Below are positions 35,522 through 45,405 of a DNA stretch of 64,000 bases, piece by piece (the first letter of the stretch is position 1; each line of letters starts with the position of its first letter). A program made the translations under genes and the position numbers. This stretch comes from DATAOG01 sp963753685 (GTDB taxonomy: Bacteria > Pseudomonadota > Alphaproteobacteria > Geminicoccales > Geminicoccaceae). The DNA is taken from NCBI GenBank assembly GCA_963753685.1, contig CAVWDE010000030.1, positions 3,657 to 67,656 of the forward strand, given 5' to 3'. Under the pieces are notes generated by a model. It saw nothing but the letters and a program-made list of their open reading frames with translations, ran no database searches and had not been told where the DNA came from.

Positions 35522-36985
35522 CCTCAACGCCCGGCGTCCGATCGTCCTCCAGCGCGTCGTGACCGGCCCGCCGCTGGCAGAGCCTGGACCCGCTGTTTCC
35601 GCCCCAGGCCGCTTCTCATGAGGGCCGGACGCCGACGGTGCGGATCGCCCTCGCGCAAGCCAACGCTTTGATCTGAGAGCTTTTCTCGGGTTCGTTTGGT
35701 TTCCGGTGGCTGGTGGCGGTGCTCGGGCCGTCGGACCGGGCCGCGCCTCCGCGGCTCACAAGCACCCGGGCGCTGGGTGTCCGTGGTCATGAAGTGGGGT
35801 CCTGGTTCGGGTCGGGAGGCCAATGAGTTCACGCCCACAACTGTAGCATGAGATAGGAAAATAAACAAGGACCGCAACTCCCCCCGGCCACGTGCGCCGC
35901 GTACGTCGACAAATTCGTGAGCCGTGAGGCGCCGCCGGCCGGGAAAAATGCGGTTCGAACCGGAAGATCCGTATCGAGCAGCGGAACAAATTCCGGTAAT
36001 TTCCCGGCCTCGGCGAGAATTTCCGCGGCCGGTGGGCGCTGGCCCGCCCCAGGCAAGGCCGAATTTCCTTCCCAGCGGAGGCAGGTGCACATCGTGGCAC
36101 GAAACCGCGCGCGCGACGCGGCAGGAAAATCGGGAAATTCTTGCGGCCGGCATCCGTCTCCGAGGAAATTCGGCGCGCCTCTCCCCGGGTGAGAGTCCGT
36201 CGTGACGATGGTCTCACCGCAGAGGCGCAGAGGACGCCGAGATGGCCGACCTCCCTATGCCAGCTGCACCGCCGCGCCGATGATTTTCTCGGTCAACCCT
36301 CTCATGCGTCTCGCCTCGGCGTCCTCCGCGCCTCTGCGGTGACCAGATCTCCCCATCCAGGAGGGGGCCCACACCCTGGCAAGAGCCGCGCCCGCAGGCG
36401 ACGCGACGGCGAAATTCGGGATTTTTTGATTTTCCGGGCCGATAGGACGAACTTCCGGGATTTTTCCGGGAGGTGCGCATGCGCCACCAGGCGACACTTC
36501 TGTAGCCTCATGAGACAGGGTGTGCACTGCGCGTAAGCCATTGCAGTGGCTTAGTTTTTCGCCCTAGAGGCGATTTGGCCGCCAAATTCAACCGCAAAAG
36601 CGCCGGAATCGACCGCAAAAACGGCCGATTTCGAGCGCAAAGTGGCGCACGGATGCGACACATGTGTAGCCTCGTTGGATTTTCGTCAATTTCAACGGTT
36701 TTGAATTTTCCTGTGAATTTCCGGTGCCCGCGATGCGTCTGATTGCGGACGCAAAACCGCCGATTTCCGCCACGAAAGCACCGCTTTTGGGTCCAAGCTG
36801 ACGGATGCGTTACATGTGGCGCATCGGCCTCGAAACCGCGATCCGGTGCCCGTCCAATTTTTCCGGAAAATCCACGAATTGTTTTGCCAGCAGCTCGCGC
36901 ACGCTTACCCGCGGCATGCGCGCCATCAGGGCAGCCCGATCGCGCTGGGCCGCAGGTCCTCCGCGAGCTGCGGCATTGGCTTGGC
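35522..36985. other. Long noncoding, repeat-rich segment preceding the STAND gene
   Basis: No convincing coding frame was found in 1,464 bp. The sequence is unusually full of AATTTCC/GGAAATT and TTTTCCGG words (35940-36180 and 36410-36880), unlike the surrounding coding DNA. A long inverted repeat lies at 36214-36342. Diverged copies of GGATGCGACACATGTGTAGC occur near 36651 and 36803, with a third partial copy at 36491-36510 (GCGACACTTCTGTAGCCTCA). Frames of 60-210 codons exist on both strands but are Arg/Pro-rich and have no domain resemblance. The segment marks one edge of the accessory island. Confidence 0.6.
36214..36342. repeat. 28-bp inverted repeat (MITE-like element)
   Basis: Left arm 36214-36241 (TCACCGCAGAGGCGCAGAGG followed by ACGCCGAG) and right arm 36315-36342 are reverse complements with one mismatch, separated by 73 bp. 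Variants of the CGCAGAGGCGCAGAGGACGC motif are known to me as scattered intergenic repeats in many bacterial genomes. No transposase is present. The element could fold into a long hairpin. Confidence 0.7.
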
Positions 36986-39900
36986 TCAAATTGAATGAGA
37001 TGCCCGCCTGCGTGCTCGGGCCGATCGACGCGGTAGCCTCGCTCGTGCCGGGCCGCGTTCTGATCTGAAGCGGTTGTCGATCTCGTCCATCGTCCGATGC
37101 ACCGTCCAGGCATCGATGGATAGTAGATCTTCGAGAATCCTGATACCAACGTCTCGGGTTTCGGAGCCCAGCCGGTGAAGTGTTATTGCCAGGTCGACCA
37201 GTTCACTGCTGGCAACGGCGGTGCCAGTCCTGATGTCGCCAAGCTCTTCACGCCAGTGGGCGATCAAGCCTTGTATGAGTCGTGCTACCAGCGGCGCCTG
37301 GTGCGGGAGCAGGGTCTCAAGCCGTTGGACCACGAAGCTCGCGCCGACTGGGACAGCCGTTTCCATGTTGTCCGCGATGACTGTCAGCAGGTGTACGGTG
37401 TCCGGGTCCGGCGTAAGTTCGTCGATGATCCTGAAGAGGTCGAATACCGCATGCCAAATATGCTGATCAGCATGTGGAATGAGCCGTACCAGAAGCTCGG
37501 TCGTGGAATGCCGGTGGTTCGGCTCTTTCCATAGATTTACGGCGGAGAAAGCTGCGCCCAGTTGGGCGTCTTTGCATTCGCTCTTCTCCACCACCGCGTC
37601 CAGCGCCTCGGATGCCCATTCCAGTTTGGGCTGAACCATTGCAACTAGCGCAATTAGCTCGCCATAGGTCTGTCTCATGCGAGCCGTATCATAGGGCCAA
37701 GATTGTAGCATTTCGCGCAGCATGTCCGGCGCCCACCATTGACCATGCGCCAGGATCTGTGCGGCCTCACGCGTCCGGACAAGGGTAGGGTAGCGCCGGA
37801 AGATTTCGCCAATGACCTTGGCGCGCGCGCCCTGGTCACTCGGGCGGAAATAGATCAGAAGGTTGAGTAGCGCTTTCCAGACCTTCGGGTCTTCCGGGCG
37901 CTTCAGGTGGGCCATGAGGATCGTGCCCAGGCGATCGTGGTCTGGCCGTGCAATAAGAATCCGAACGATAGTCTCAAGGACAGGGTAGTTGCTCCCGGGG
38001 ACGATTGAGAAGCCCGTATGGTCCCATAAAGCGCTACGCGTCTCGCTGTCCGCCTCGTCTGTTTTTTCAGCGGCCGGTTCTTCGTTCGTATCCCCAATTT
38101 GCTCGGAGTTTGCATTCTCGTCAACTTCAGGATGAGGCTTTCTTTCGAGCCAGTGCTCAAGCTGCCCGAGCACCTCATCTCCTACAGGGTAGTTCCGGCG
38201 GACTAGCCGCTCCAGAGCATTAGCCACCGAATTCCGGAACTCCTCGCCGTCAAATCCGTGGTCTGTAAGCTCGATGAAAAGGGTGATGATCAGCTCGGGG
38301 TCCGCATCGTTGGCCATTGCGTCCAGAGCATATCCAGCGGCGCGTTCACCAAAACTCGGCGCGAACTGCCGGATCAATCGGGCGGCGCGCTCGGGATCGC
38401 TCTTCGCGAATTCCGCGAACTCACGGGACAGAGGGATGTTTCCCCCCGTCATGCTGCGCTTGGGATGGTCCCAGTCGGTGGCATCCGGGACCTCCTGAAA
38501 GGCTTTAATCACGTTCTCGTCGCTTGCTCGGGCAAAAGCATCGCGCGACATCGGTGAGCCGATGTACTGGAAGCCCGAAAAGGTCGTGCCAACCCGATCG
38601 TCTCCGAGGACGCGGACCTCCTCCGTGATAAGCTTTTTGATGTCGGCGCTCACGCTCTCGGGCGGAAGAGCTCGGAGATGGCCAAGCCTGATGCGACGGA
38701 CCAGACGATTAAAGGAGCGGTGCTTACGGGCTTCTCTAAGCCGGGTCGGCGGCTCTGGTGAGTAAGCACGGATGGCATCGACGAATCGCTGAATCTCGGC
38801 GTCGGACCAATAAGGTGCTACAGCTCGCACCAGGCGCTTGGAGGTGCCGAACCGGTCCTCGATTCCGCCCAAGTAGAACCGGCGCGAATCCGCGAGAAGA
38901 TAGTCCAGCGCCAGCTTAGCATAGTGCTCTTGCTGGGTGGACATCGCGTGGGCGAAGAGGCGGTGGACGGGCTCGGCGTCAAACTCCGCATTGCCGGTGA
39001 CCCAGTCCGTAAAGGCCTGCTGGTCGCTGGCGGCCAGTTTCTCGGCCGCAATCCGGAGCGCTGCAAGGATGGAGGGTTCCGGCAGGTCGAGACTATGCTC
39101 CCCCTCAAAGCGGTAGTCCAAATGATTGCTGACGGCGTAGCTGAGATCGCTGTCTCGTGGCTCTTCCAGCCGCTTTAAGGAGTTAACCAGCTCAAGGAAC
39201 CATGGCCACAGGTGCTTCAGCGTTAGCGCTGGTGCGTGCTCCGCTAGGTCGCCAAGGGCGTTCCAATCACTGTTCTCTACAAGTTTGACCAGGGGCGTCG
39301 TGGGAGAATGAGCAAAGTGCCAATCGATACGCGCCTTGTCCTCCTGCGGAGGCAGGATGGCCTGGCGTTCGGCCGCGTCTCTTAGTGCGCCGGCTAAATC
39401 ACGGTCGAGCTTAGCTCGAACGAGCTTAGTCGCGGCCTCAGGGGAGTCAAAACCAAGGGTCAAGATGACGTGGTCGATGGCCTGGGATGAAATCTCACTT
39501 CTGCTGACGATTTGCGTGGCTAGTTCGAGTACCCCGTCCGCCCAGTTCGTGAAGTTCGTCAGGATATTCCAACTTAACGTGTCGTAGGTCATGTCCTTCG
39601 CCCAATGCTCGCGAATTAGCGATAGGACCTCGTCCCGAGCGAAGGACAATGCAGCGTAGAGCACACCGGCGGCCAAGGTTGCGGATGGTGTATCCAGTCT
39701 CATCGCGTCAGCTACGAAGGATTTCTTGAAGCGGTGAAACCATCCTGGGCTACCGCTGATTGCCCGAAAGCCCTGTTGGCGATGTGCCGACTGCTCAAGC
39801 ACAGAGGCCATAAGCAGCGCCTCGCCATCGGTCGGTTGGGTTTGCTGGCCGAGGAAATCGATCAGTAACATTCTCAGATGGCGCCGGAGGCTAGCGTCAC

Positions 39901-42221
39901 ACCAGATCGTCCTTAGCTCTTGTTCGTACGTTGCGGACTCCACTGCCCTCAAATAAGTGAGGGCAGCCCAAAGTTTGGGTCGTATGAATAGCGAGTTCCT
40001 GGCGCTCGAGCACGTACTTGGACAGCCGGCCGCGCTGCCTGGCAAAGCTGCGGGCCAGCGCATAGTCAAAGAGGGTTTGATGTGTGAATCCTATGCTCAA
40101 GCCAGTCTCCGTGATCGTAAGGATGTCCAGTCCTAAGAGCGTGTTGAGATCTTCCATCTGATTTTCGAACCGGGCCTTGGCCAGCCAGAGGTTTTCCTCA
40201 TTGGCCATCGTCTGCGCGACGTCACTGGCTAAATGGGCGACACGCGCGCCACTCGGCAGGGAGAGAATGCGCTCTGTCCAGAGCTGGTCCAGCATTGCTT
40301 GATAGGTTGTGAAGAGTTCATCTCCGGTGCGGTCTTTTAGGCGCAGAAACGTGGCTAACGCCTGGGGCGAACGCATGACCTCCTGTGCGTCTTGCGGCCA
40401 TCCTTGCGCCTTAACACCATGGGCATCGAGCACCGTGAGGATCTCCGCCCAAGGCGGAAGCTTTAGGTTGATGGTTTCGGCAGATACAGTCCGCAATCGG
40501 ACGTCATGCTCGAATTCGAAGGTGCGCGCGGAGAGCACGATATGGAGGTTTCGAGTGCCGCCGAGCCGACGAACAAGATTGAGTAGAACGTTCAGGCGGG
40601 CGGTGCGCAGGTCCAGATAACCGGCGAGTGCGTCGAGTTGGTCAATGACGAGCATCACAGGGCGGAACGAAGCGATCCGCTTTAGCAGAGCCGCTGGAGG
40701 CACGCTCAAGTCTAGGTAATGCTGCAGGTCGTCCTCAGACTCGAGGTCAGGTGGCAGCAGATCCGCCTTTAGCCCCAGCATGGGCCAATCGTCGCGTGCA
40801 GCCATCGCGCTGAAGGTGGCCAGGAGCGCAGACTTTCCTGACCCGGGAGCCCCGAGCACCACGGTTGTGCTGTGCTCTCGCTCCCGGACGATATTCCACA
40901 GTTGATGGACTTCGGGCCGAGTAAGGTGCCGGCCGTCGGGCAGCCCGGTAGGCCAGGAGAGCAGCACACGAGAGGGCCGTTCGATTTCAGCCTCAAGCTC
41001 CCGAATATGCTCATATTCCCCAATGTCAACCGCGCCGAGCAGCTCAACGCCGTGTTCCTCGCTCAACTTGCGGCGAAGAATGTCCGTCGGCAGCCGCTGC
41101 ATCTTGCCTTCGGAGGCGATGAACAGCCGGTAAGAGCCAGGTTCACACTTGACGATGCGGACTGGAATACCAACCTCGCGAGCTATGGTGGCTGTGATGG
41201 CCTCCGCACGCTCTGGCGGAAAATCGCTCGCGTCCCCGTCGAAGTTTAGGACGACGGTCACTTCGGCAACCCGGTCGCCATTGCCAGCCGTGGCGAGCGG
41301 GCATGGCGGGACAGATGGCTGACCAGGCAGGGAGCCGGTGACCAAGGGCCTGCTGGGCGTTGGGGTTGCCGGTGGCCGGGACTGCGACTGGCTCCATAGG
41401 TCCAGCAGCTCGAAGGTAAAGGCAGCTGCGAAGATGGCCGCAAGTGGCTGGTGGAAGGCGTCTCGCTGCGCCGTCTTCCCGGCCAGCATGTCGGAAATGC
41501 CGCGAACCACCAAACTTGGGATGCGGTCCATCTCGGCAGCGAACACGGCGCCATAGCCCTCCATCTCGATGGCATGGGCATCGCTGTCATGCTCATCGAT
41601 TAGGCGGGCAAGGTCGCTTGTTGTGTCGGCCACGACGGCTTCCACGGCTACGATGGGCGCCACGAAGGACTTTGGCGGAAAAGGTTGCGGGCGTTCGTGC
41701 GGAGGCGGCAGCTCGGGACCGTTGAGCATCGGTCGGATGCGGTTATGCCAATCCTCGTCCCGGCTGACCTTGCGGGCCAGCTGTGCGAGGCGGTGATCAA
41801 TCCGCAACTCTCGGGGCCAACTCGAGAACTCGCCGTCTGCGTACTTTCCACTATATGGGTTGTAGACTTGGCTGGCGGCGATGACGCTTCCGATAGGCGC
41901 TTCCGACTTCCTGGATCCTGCGATGCCTGAGAACAGGACCAACTCGCACCCGGGGAAGTCGATCGCTGCATTGGTGACTACATTATGGGCGGCGTGATTG
42001 CCGGGACCGCATTCTGCAACGACCACCAGCCAGTCCTCGCCCTCTGCTGTAAACCGCCCGCATTCGTACACCGTACCAACCCGGCCCGAGGACGACACCA
42101 GATGCGTGAGGTGCGACCGAACGGCCTGCATCTCGGGCTTCAGGGCCGTGACAATCAGCGCACGGCGCAGGCCGCCGGTCTCCGCATCGGCGGTTATGTC
42201 GGCAGGCGTCCTAAAGACCAT
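36986..42221 (-). CDS. Giant STAND NTPase with N-terminal nucleoside-phosphorylase-like effector domain (predicted antiviral), one-base insertion at about 39998
   Basis: About 1,744 residues read across one extra base near 39998 (LERQ then NSLFIRPKLW). Residues 20-275 form a PNP/MTAN-fold domain: LFSGIAGSRKSEAPIGSVIA, the purine-site AIEMEGYGAVFA and the catalytic-aspartate motif VRGISDML. Residues ~320-405 form a small alpha/beta domain (VAEVTVVLNFDGD...). Residues ~425-730 are a P-loop NTPase with Walker A GAPGSGKSA (457-465), Walker B VMLVIDQLD (522-530) and a sensor-like LSARTFEFE, followed by a winged-helix region (GFTHQTLFDYALARSFA). The remaining ~1,000 residues are helical repeats without recognised domain. 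Architecture and lower G+C suggest an acquired defence gene in which ligand sensing would activate nucleoside or nucleotide cleavage. Confidence 0.8.
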
Positions 42222-42403
42222 CAGTAGTGCCCATGCTCCTCGAAGGCGGGCAGCGTATCGTACGAGTAGCTGGGGCTTAGTCGATCGTAGAACGCCCTCG
42301 GCCACGTCTGTACATTTATGCCGCCGTCTGGCTCACGAATAGTCACACTTAACGGGCAACCGGACCGCCGTCCAGATAGCGTCCCGGTTGCAATGCGCGC
42401 CAC
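42221..42403 (-). CDS. Small ORF (60 codons) overlapping the STAND gene start
   Basis: A 60-codon frame starts at GTG 42403 and ends in a TGA that overlaps the ATG of the STAND gene as TGATG, so the two are probably translationally coupled. The C-terminal half (QTWPRAFYDRLSPSYSYDTL, then PAFEEHGHY) looks like genuine protein with ordinary composition. A better start, ATG 42405 after GAGGGTGAA, is two bases upstream in another frame (MWRALQPGRYLDGGPVAR then stop). The true product may therefore combine both frames through an indel near 42345. No family recognised. Confidence 0.5.
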   Translation of the reverse strand: MARIATGTLSGRRSGCPLSVTIREPDGGINVQTWPRAFYDRLSPSYSYDTLPAFEEHGHY

Positions 42404-42714
42404 ATTTCACCCTCGCCGGCGCACGAGCGAGAGCGCAGAATTCACGAAAACCAGTTTAGTCGCGTGTGGGTAGCGTCCGCCCCCGCCTCGACGCCGCGCG
42501 CACGCCTGTGGGCACCATCCGCATCCCCATGGCCACCAAGCCCCAGACGCCGCCCCCCGGGCGCTCGCCGAGCGCAAGCGAGATCCGCGCCGAGGGCGTG
42601 ACCCGGCTGCCGATCCTTTTGCCCTCCCGCCTCGACATCCTCCGCGGGTACCGGGCCCCGAAAATCATCCCCGAGCTGCCCGCGAGGTGCTCCTGTCGTG
42701 ATGATGGCAGGACG
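42404..42714. other. Intergenic segment downstream of the CoA-transferase cluster and upstream of the STAND gene
   Basis: About 310 bp forming the right boundary of the island. It should contain the promoter for the small ORF and STAND gene on the minus strand; I see only weak candidates and no clear -35/-10 pair. From about 42470 the base composition returns abruptly to the GC-rich pattern of the chromosome. Frames of 70-86 codons on either strand are Arg/Pro-rich and unsupported. Confidence 0.4.
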
Positions 42715-43953
42715 CTACCCCGATAACCTGCCGCGTTCGTTCGCCAGCTCCTCCCGGAAACCCGGCGCGGCCACCCCGATCAGCGCCTCGGCCCGCTCCT
42801 CGAGCGACTTCTCCCGCAGGTGCGCAACGCCGTGCTCGGTGACCACGATGTCGGCGTCGGCGCGCGGGCAGCTCACGATGTCGCGCTCGCCGAGCTTCGC
42901 GACGATCCGCGAGACCTTGCCGCCGGCCGCGGTCGACGGCAGCGCCAGGATCGAGCGGCCGCCCGGCGACAGGCGCGCGCCGCGCACGAAGTCGAGCAGG
43001 CCGCCGGTGCCGCTCACCTGGCGGCCGTCCAGCATCTCGGCGTTGGCCTGGCCGGTGAGGTCGACCGAGAGCACCGAGTTGATCGCGACGAAGTGGGGAA
43101 TCGCCGCCATCACGGCGGGGTCGTGGGTGTGGCTGACCGGCGCGAACGCGAGATCGGGGCAGCTGGCGGCGAAGTCGTAGACTTTCCCAGTCCCGATCGC
43201 GGCCGTGCAGACCATGTTCCTCATCACGCCCGCGGCGTGCAGGTCGGCCACCTGGTCGGCGACCAGGCCGCTGTGCAGGCCGAGGTTCCGGCGGTCGTGC
43301 AGCGCTGCGAGCACGGCTGCGGGCACCTTGCCGATGCCGATCTGGATCACGTCGCCGTCCTCGATCAGGCTCGCGACGTTGGCGCCGATCCGTCGGACGT
43401 CGTCGGACAGGCTGCCGGCCGGCAGCGCCAGCACCGGTCGCTCGGTCAGGGCCACGTAGTCGAGGCGCTCGTAGGGCAGCTCGTAGCTGGAGCGGGGCCG
43501 TGGCATCGCGGCGTTGACCTCGGCCACGATCACCCTTGCCCGCTCCAGCACCGCGGGCACGAAATGGACCGAGACGCCGAGGCTGCATTGCCCGCGCTCG
43601 TCCGGCGGCGTGACCTGGATGAGGGCGAGGTCGACGGGCAGGGCGCTCAGATAGCGCCAGATGCCGCTGTAGTGGAGTGGCAGAAAACGGACCCGGCCGG
43701 CGGCATGGGATCTGGCGATGTCGCCGAACAGGAAAAAGCTGGTGAGGCGCGCTTCGGGGTGAAAGGAGGCGGGGTCGATGACGTTCAGGCCCGGGATCAG
43801 GCAGCCGACGTAGTGGACGCGAGCACTCGCTTCGGGGGCGGCGGCGAGCGCCTGGAGCAACGGCGTCGGCTCGCCGCTGGCGCCCTGCACGAACACGGTC
43901 ATGCCGGGGCGGAGCAGGTCGGGCAGACGCTCCGGCGTGATCCGCTCGGGCAT
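42715..43953 (-). CDS. Acetyl-CoA hydrolase/transferase family protein (4-hydroxybutyrate CoA-transferase type)
   Basis: A 412-residue class I-like CoA-transferase. Landmarks: TVFVQGASGEPTPLLQAL, LPLHYSGIWRYL, DLALIQVTPPDERGQCSLG, VIQIGIGKVPAAVLAAL, the glutamate-region NLGLHSGLVADQVADL, and the C-terminal CPRADADIVVTEHGVAHLR. Catalyses CoA transfer between acetyl-CoA or a related donor and a carboxylate, or thioester hydrolysis. ATG 43953 follows the enoyl-CoA hydratase gene by 17 bp. Last gene of the minus-strand cluster that begins at 45926. Confidence 0.9.
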   Translation of the reverse strand: MPERITPERLPDLLRPGMTVFVQGASGEPTPLLQALAAAPEASARVHYVGCLIPGLNVIDPASFHPEARLTSFFLFGDIARSHAAGRVRFLPLHYSGIWRYLSALPVDLALIQVTPPDERGQCSLGVSVHFVPAVLERARVIVAEVNAAMPRPRSSYELPYERLDYVALTERPVLALPAGSLSDDVRRIGANVASLIEDGDVIQIGIGKVPAAVLAALHDRRNLGLHSGLVADQVADLHAAGVMRNMVCTAAIGTGKVYDFAASCPDLAFAPVSHTHDPAVMAAIPHFVAINSVLSVDLTGQANAEMLDGRQVSGTGGLLDFVRGARLSPGGRSILALPSTAAGGKVSRIVAKLGERDIVSCPRADADIVVTEHGVAHLREKSLEERAEALIGVAAPGFREELANERGRLSG

Positions 43954-43970
43954 GGGCTGCCGCCGGTGGG

Positions 43971-44753
43971 CTAGCGCCAGGTGAACGCGGGCTTGCGCTT
44001 CTCGAGAAAGGCGCGCCGGCCCTCGATGTAGTCCGGGCCTTCGAACTGGCTCGCGAACAGTTTTCGCGACAGCTCGGTGTCCTCGACCGCGCCGTTCAGG
44101 ATTTCGCCGACCATCTGCTTGACCGCGCGGATCGTGAACTGCGAGAGGCTGCAGAGCTGCTCGGCGAAGGCAAGCGTCTCGCGCTCGAGGCCGTCTGCCT
44201 CGAACAGCCGGGTCGCAAGGCCGATCCGGAGCGCCTCCTCGGCCTCGATCACCTTGGCGCCCATCAGCATCTCCTTGGCCTTGGCGGGGCCGACCAGGTC
44301 GACCAGGCGCTTGGTCTCCTTGAGCGAGTAGGCAAGGCCAAGGCGGGCGGGCGGGATGCAGAACCGGGCGGAGGGATCGGCGTAGCGGAGGTCGCAACAG
44401 AGCGCCAGGGCACAGCCGCCGCCGAAGCAGACGCCCTGGACCATCGCGATCGCGGGCTTGGTGAGCTGGCTCAGCGCGGCATAGGCGGCGCCGACCACGC
44501 TCCGATAGGCCTGCCTCGTCTCGCTCGAGGCGTGCACCTCTTCGAACTGGCCGATGTCGGCGCCGGCGCAGAAGGCCTCAGGGCTCGCGCCGCGCAGGAT
44601 CAGGACCTTGACCTCGGGATCGTCCGCGATCTCGGCGATCAGCTCCGGGATCGTCTGCCACATCTCGCTGCTGAGGGCATTCCGCTTCTCGGGCCGGTTC
44701 AGGACCAGCTGGGCGATGGCACCCCGGGTCTCCAGATAGATGGGCTCGCTCAT
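43971..44753 (-). CDS. Enoyl-CoA hydratase/isomerase family protein
   Basis: A 260-residue crotonase-fold enzyme. Landmarks: IAQLVLNRPEKRNALSSEMW, the oxyanion-hole ASPEAFCAGADIGQFEE, and AMVQGVCFGGGCALALCCDL with the second oxyanion-hole glycine. The two usual catalytic glutamate positions fall in the RFCIPPARLGLAYS region, where one reads Ala/Pro-rich instead of a clear Glu pair. Hydration may therefore not be the reaction; isomerase, hydrolase or decarboxylase variants exist. ATG 44753 (MSEPIYLETRG) is chosen over the frame to 44900, which belongs to the TPP-enzyme C-terminus. Confidence 0.88.
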   Translation of the reverse strand: MSEPIYLETRGAIAQLVLNRPEKRNALSSEMWQTIPELIAEIADDPEVKVLILRGASPEAFCAGADIGQFEEVHASSETRQAYRSVVGAAYAALSQLTKPAIAMVQGVCFGGGCALALCCDLRYADPSARFCIPPARLGLAYSLKETKRLVDLVGPAKAKEMLMGAKVIEAEEALRIGLATRLFEADGLERETLAFAEQLCSLSQFTIRAVKQMVGEILNGAVEDTELSRKLFASQFEGPDYIEGRRAFLEKRKPAFTWR

Positions 44754-44782
44754 CGACGACCTCTCGTGGCACCGGATTGTGG

Positions 44783-45405
44783 CTAGCGCGCTGGCAACCG
44801 CCGCGACCGCCTCCGGGCCGAGCAGCGCCAGGCGGAAACGGTCCTTGAGATGGGCGCCGTCCTTGGGCGGCATCGCGAACGGCAACGGCTCGGCGCGCAC
44901 CTTGATGGCGTAGAAGATCGGTCCCGGCCTCGGTCAGGATCACCTGGCGCGCGGGCTCGAGCTCCTCGGCCGCGCGCACCGTGCCGGCGACCCGGAAGCC
45001 CGCCGCGCGCGCGATGCCGGCAAGGTCGACGCCGTGCGCGGTGTGGGTCGCCTGCATGCCGGTCTCGCCGTAGCGCTCGTTGTCGAACACGACGACGGCG
45101 AGGTTGGCTGGCCGCTGGACGCCGATCGTCGCGAGCCCGCCGAGGCCCATGAGCAGCTCGCCGTCGCCGGTCATCACGAGCACCCGGCGCTCCGGCCGGG
45201 CGAGCGCCAGGCCGAGCCCGATCAGCGCGGCGCTGCCCATGGCGCCCCAGAGCGGGAAGGTCAGCGGATGGTCGCCGGCCGCGGTCGCGTCCCAATTGGT
45301 GCTGCCGAGGCCCGCGACCACCAGGAGCTCATCCCGCTCCGCCAGCAGCACTTTGGCGACCTCGCGCCGGCGCAGGGGAAACTGCTCGCTACCTGAAGTG
45401 CTCAT
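44783..45405 (-). CDS. TPP-dependent decarboxylase, beta (pyrophosphate-binding) subunit, frameshifted near the 3' end
   Basis: Carries the TPP_enzyme_C domain: VVAGLGSTNWD, HPLTFPLWGAMGSAALIGLG and the cofactor/Mg motif GDGELLMGLGGLATIG ... FDNERYGETG. This matches the ComE/Ppd-type beta subunit acting on sulfopyruvate- or phosphonopyruvate-like 2-oxo acids. ATG 45405 overlaps the alpha-subunit stop (ATGA). Near 44931-44935 one extra base turns GPIFYAIKVRAEPLPFAM into another frame. After correction the frame has no stop before the hydratase gene; the TAG at 44783 is reached only with a second one-base shift. The exact end is uncertain. Confidence 0.78.

Noticed and set aside
35940..35975. 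tRNA-like GGTTCGAACC
   Set aside because: The flanking bases cannot form a T-stem and no cloverleaf can be drawn around it.
35524..37149. Minus-strand frames of 150-213 codons in the noncoding segment
   Set aside because: Overlapping in several frames, Arg/Pro/Ser-rich, and built from the AATTTCC-type repeats; no domain resemblance.
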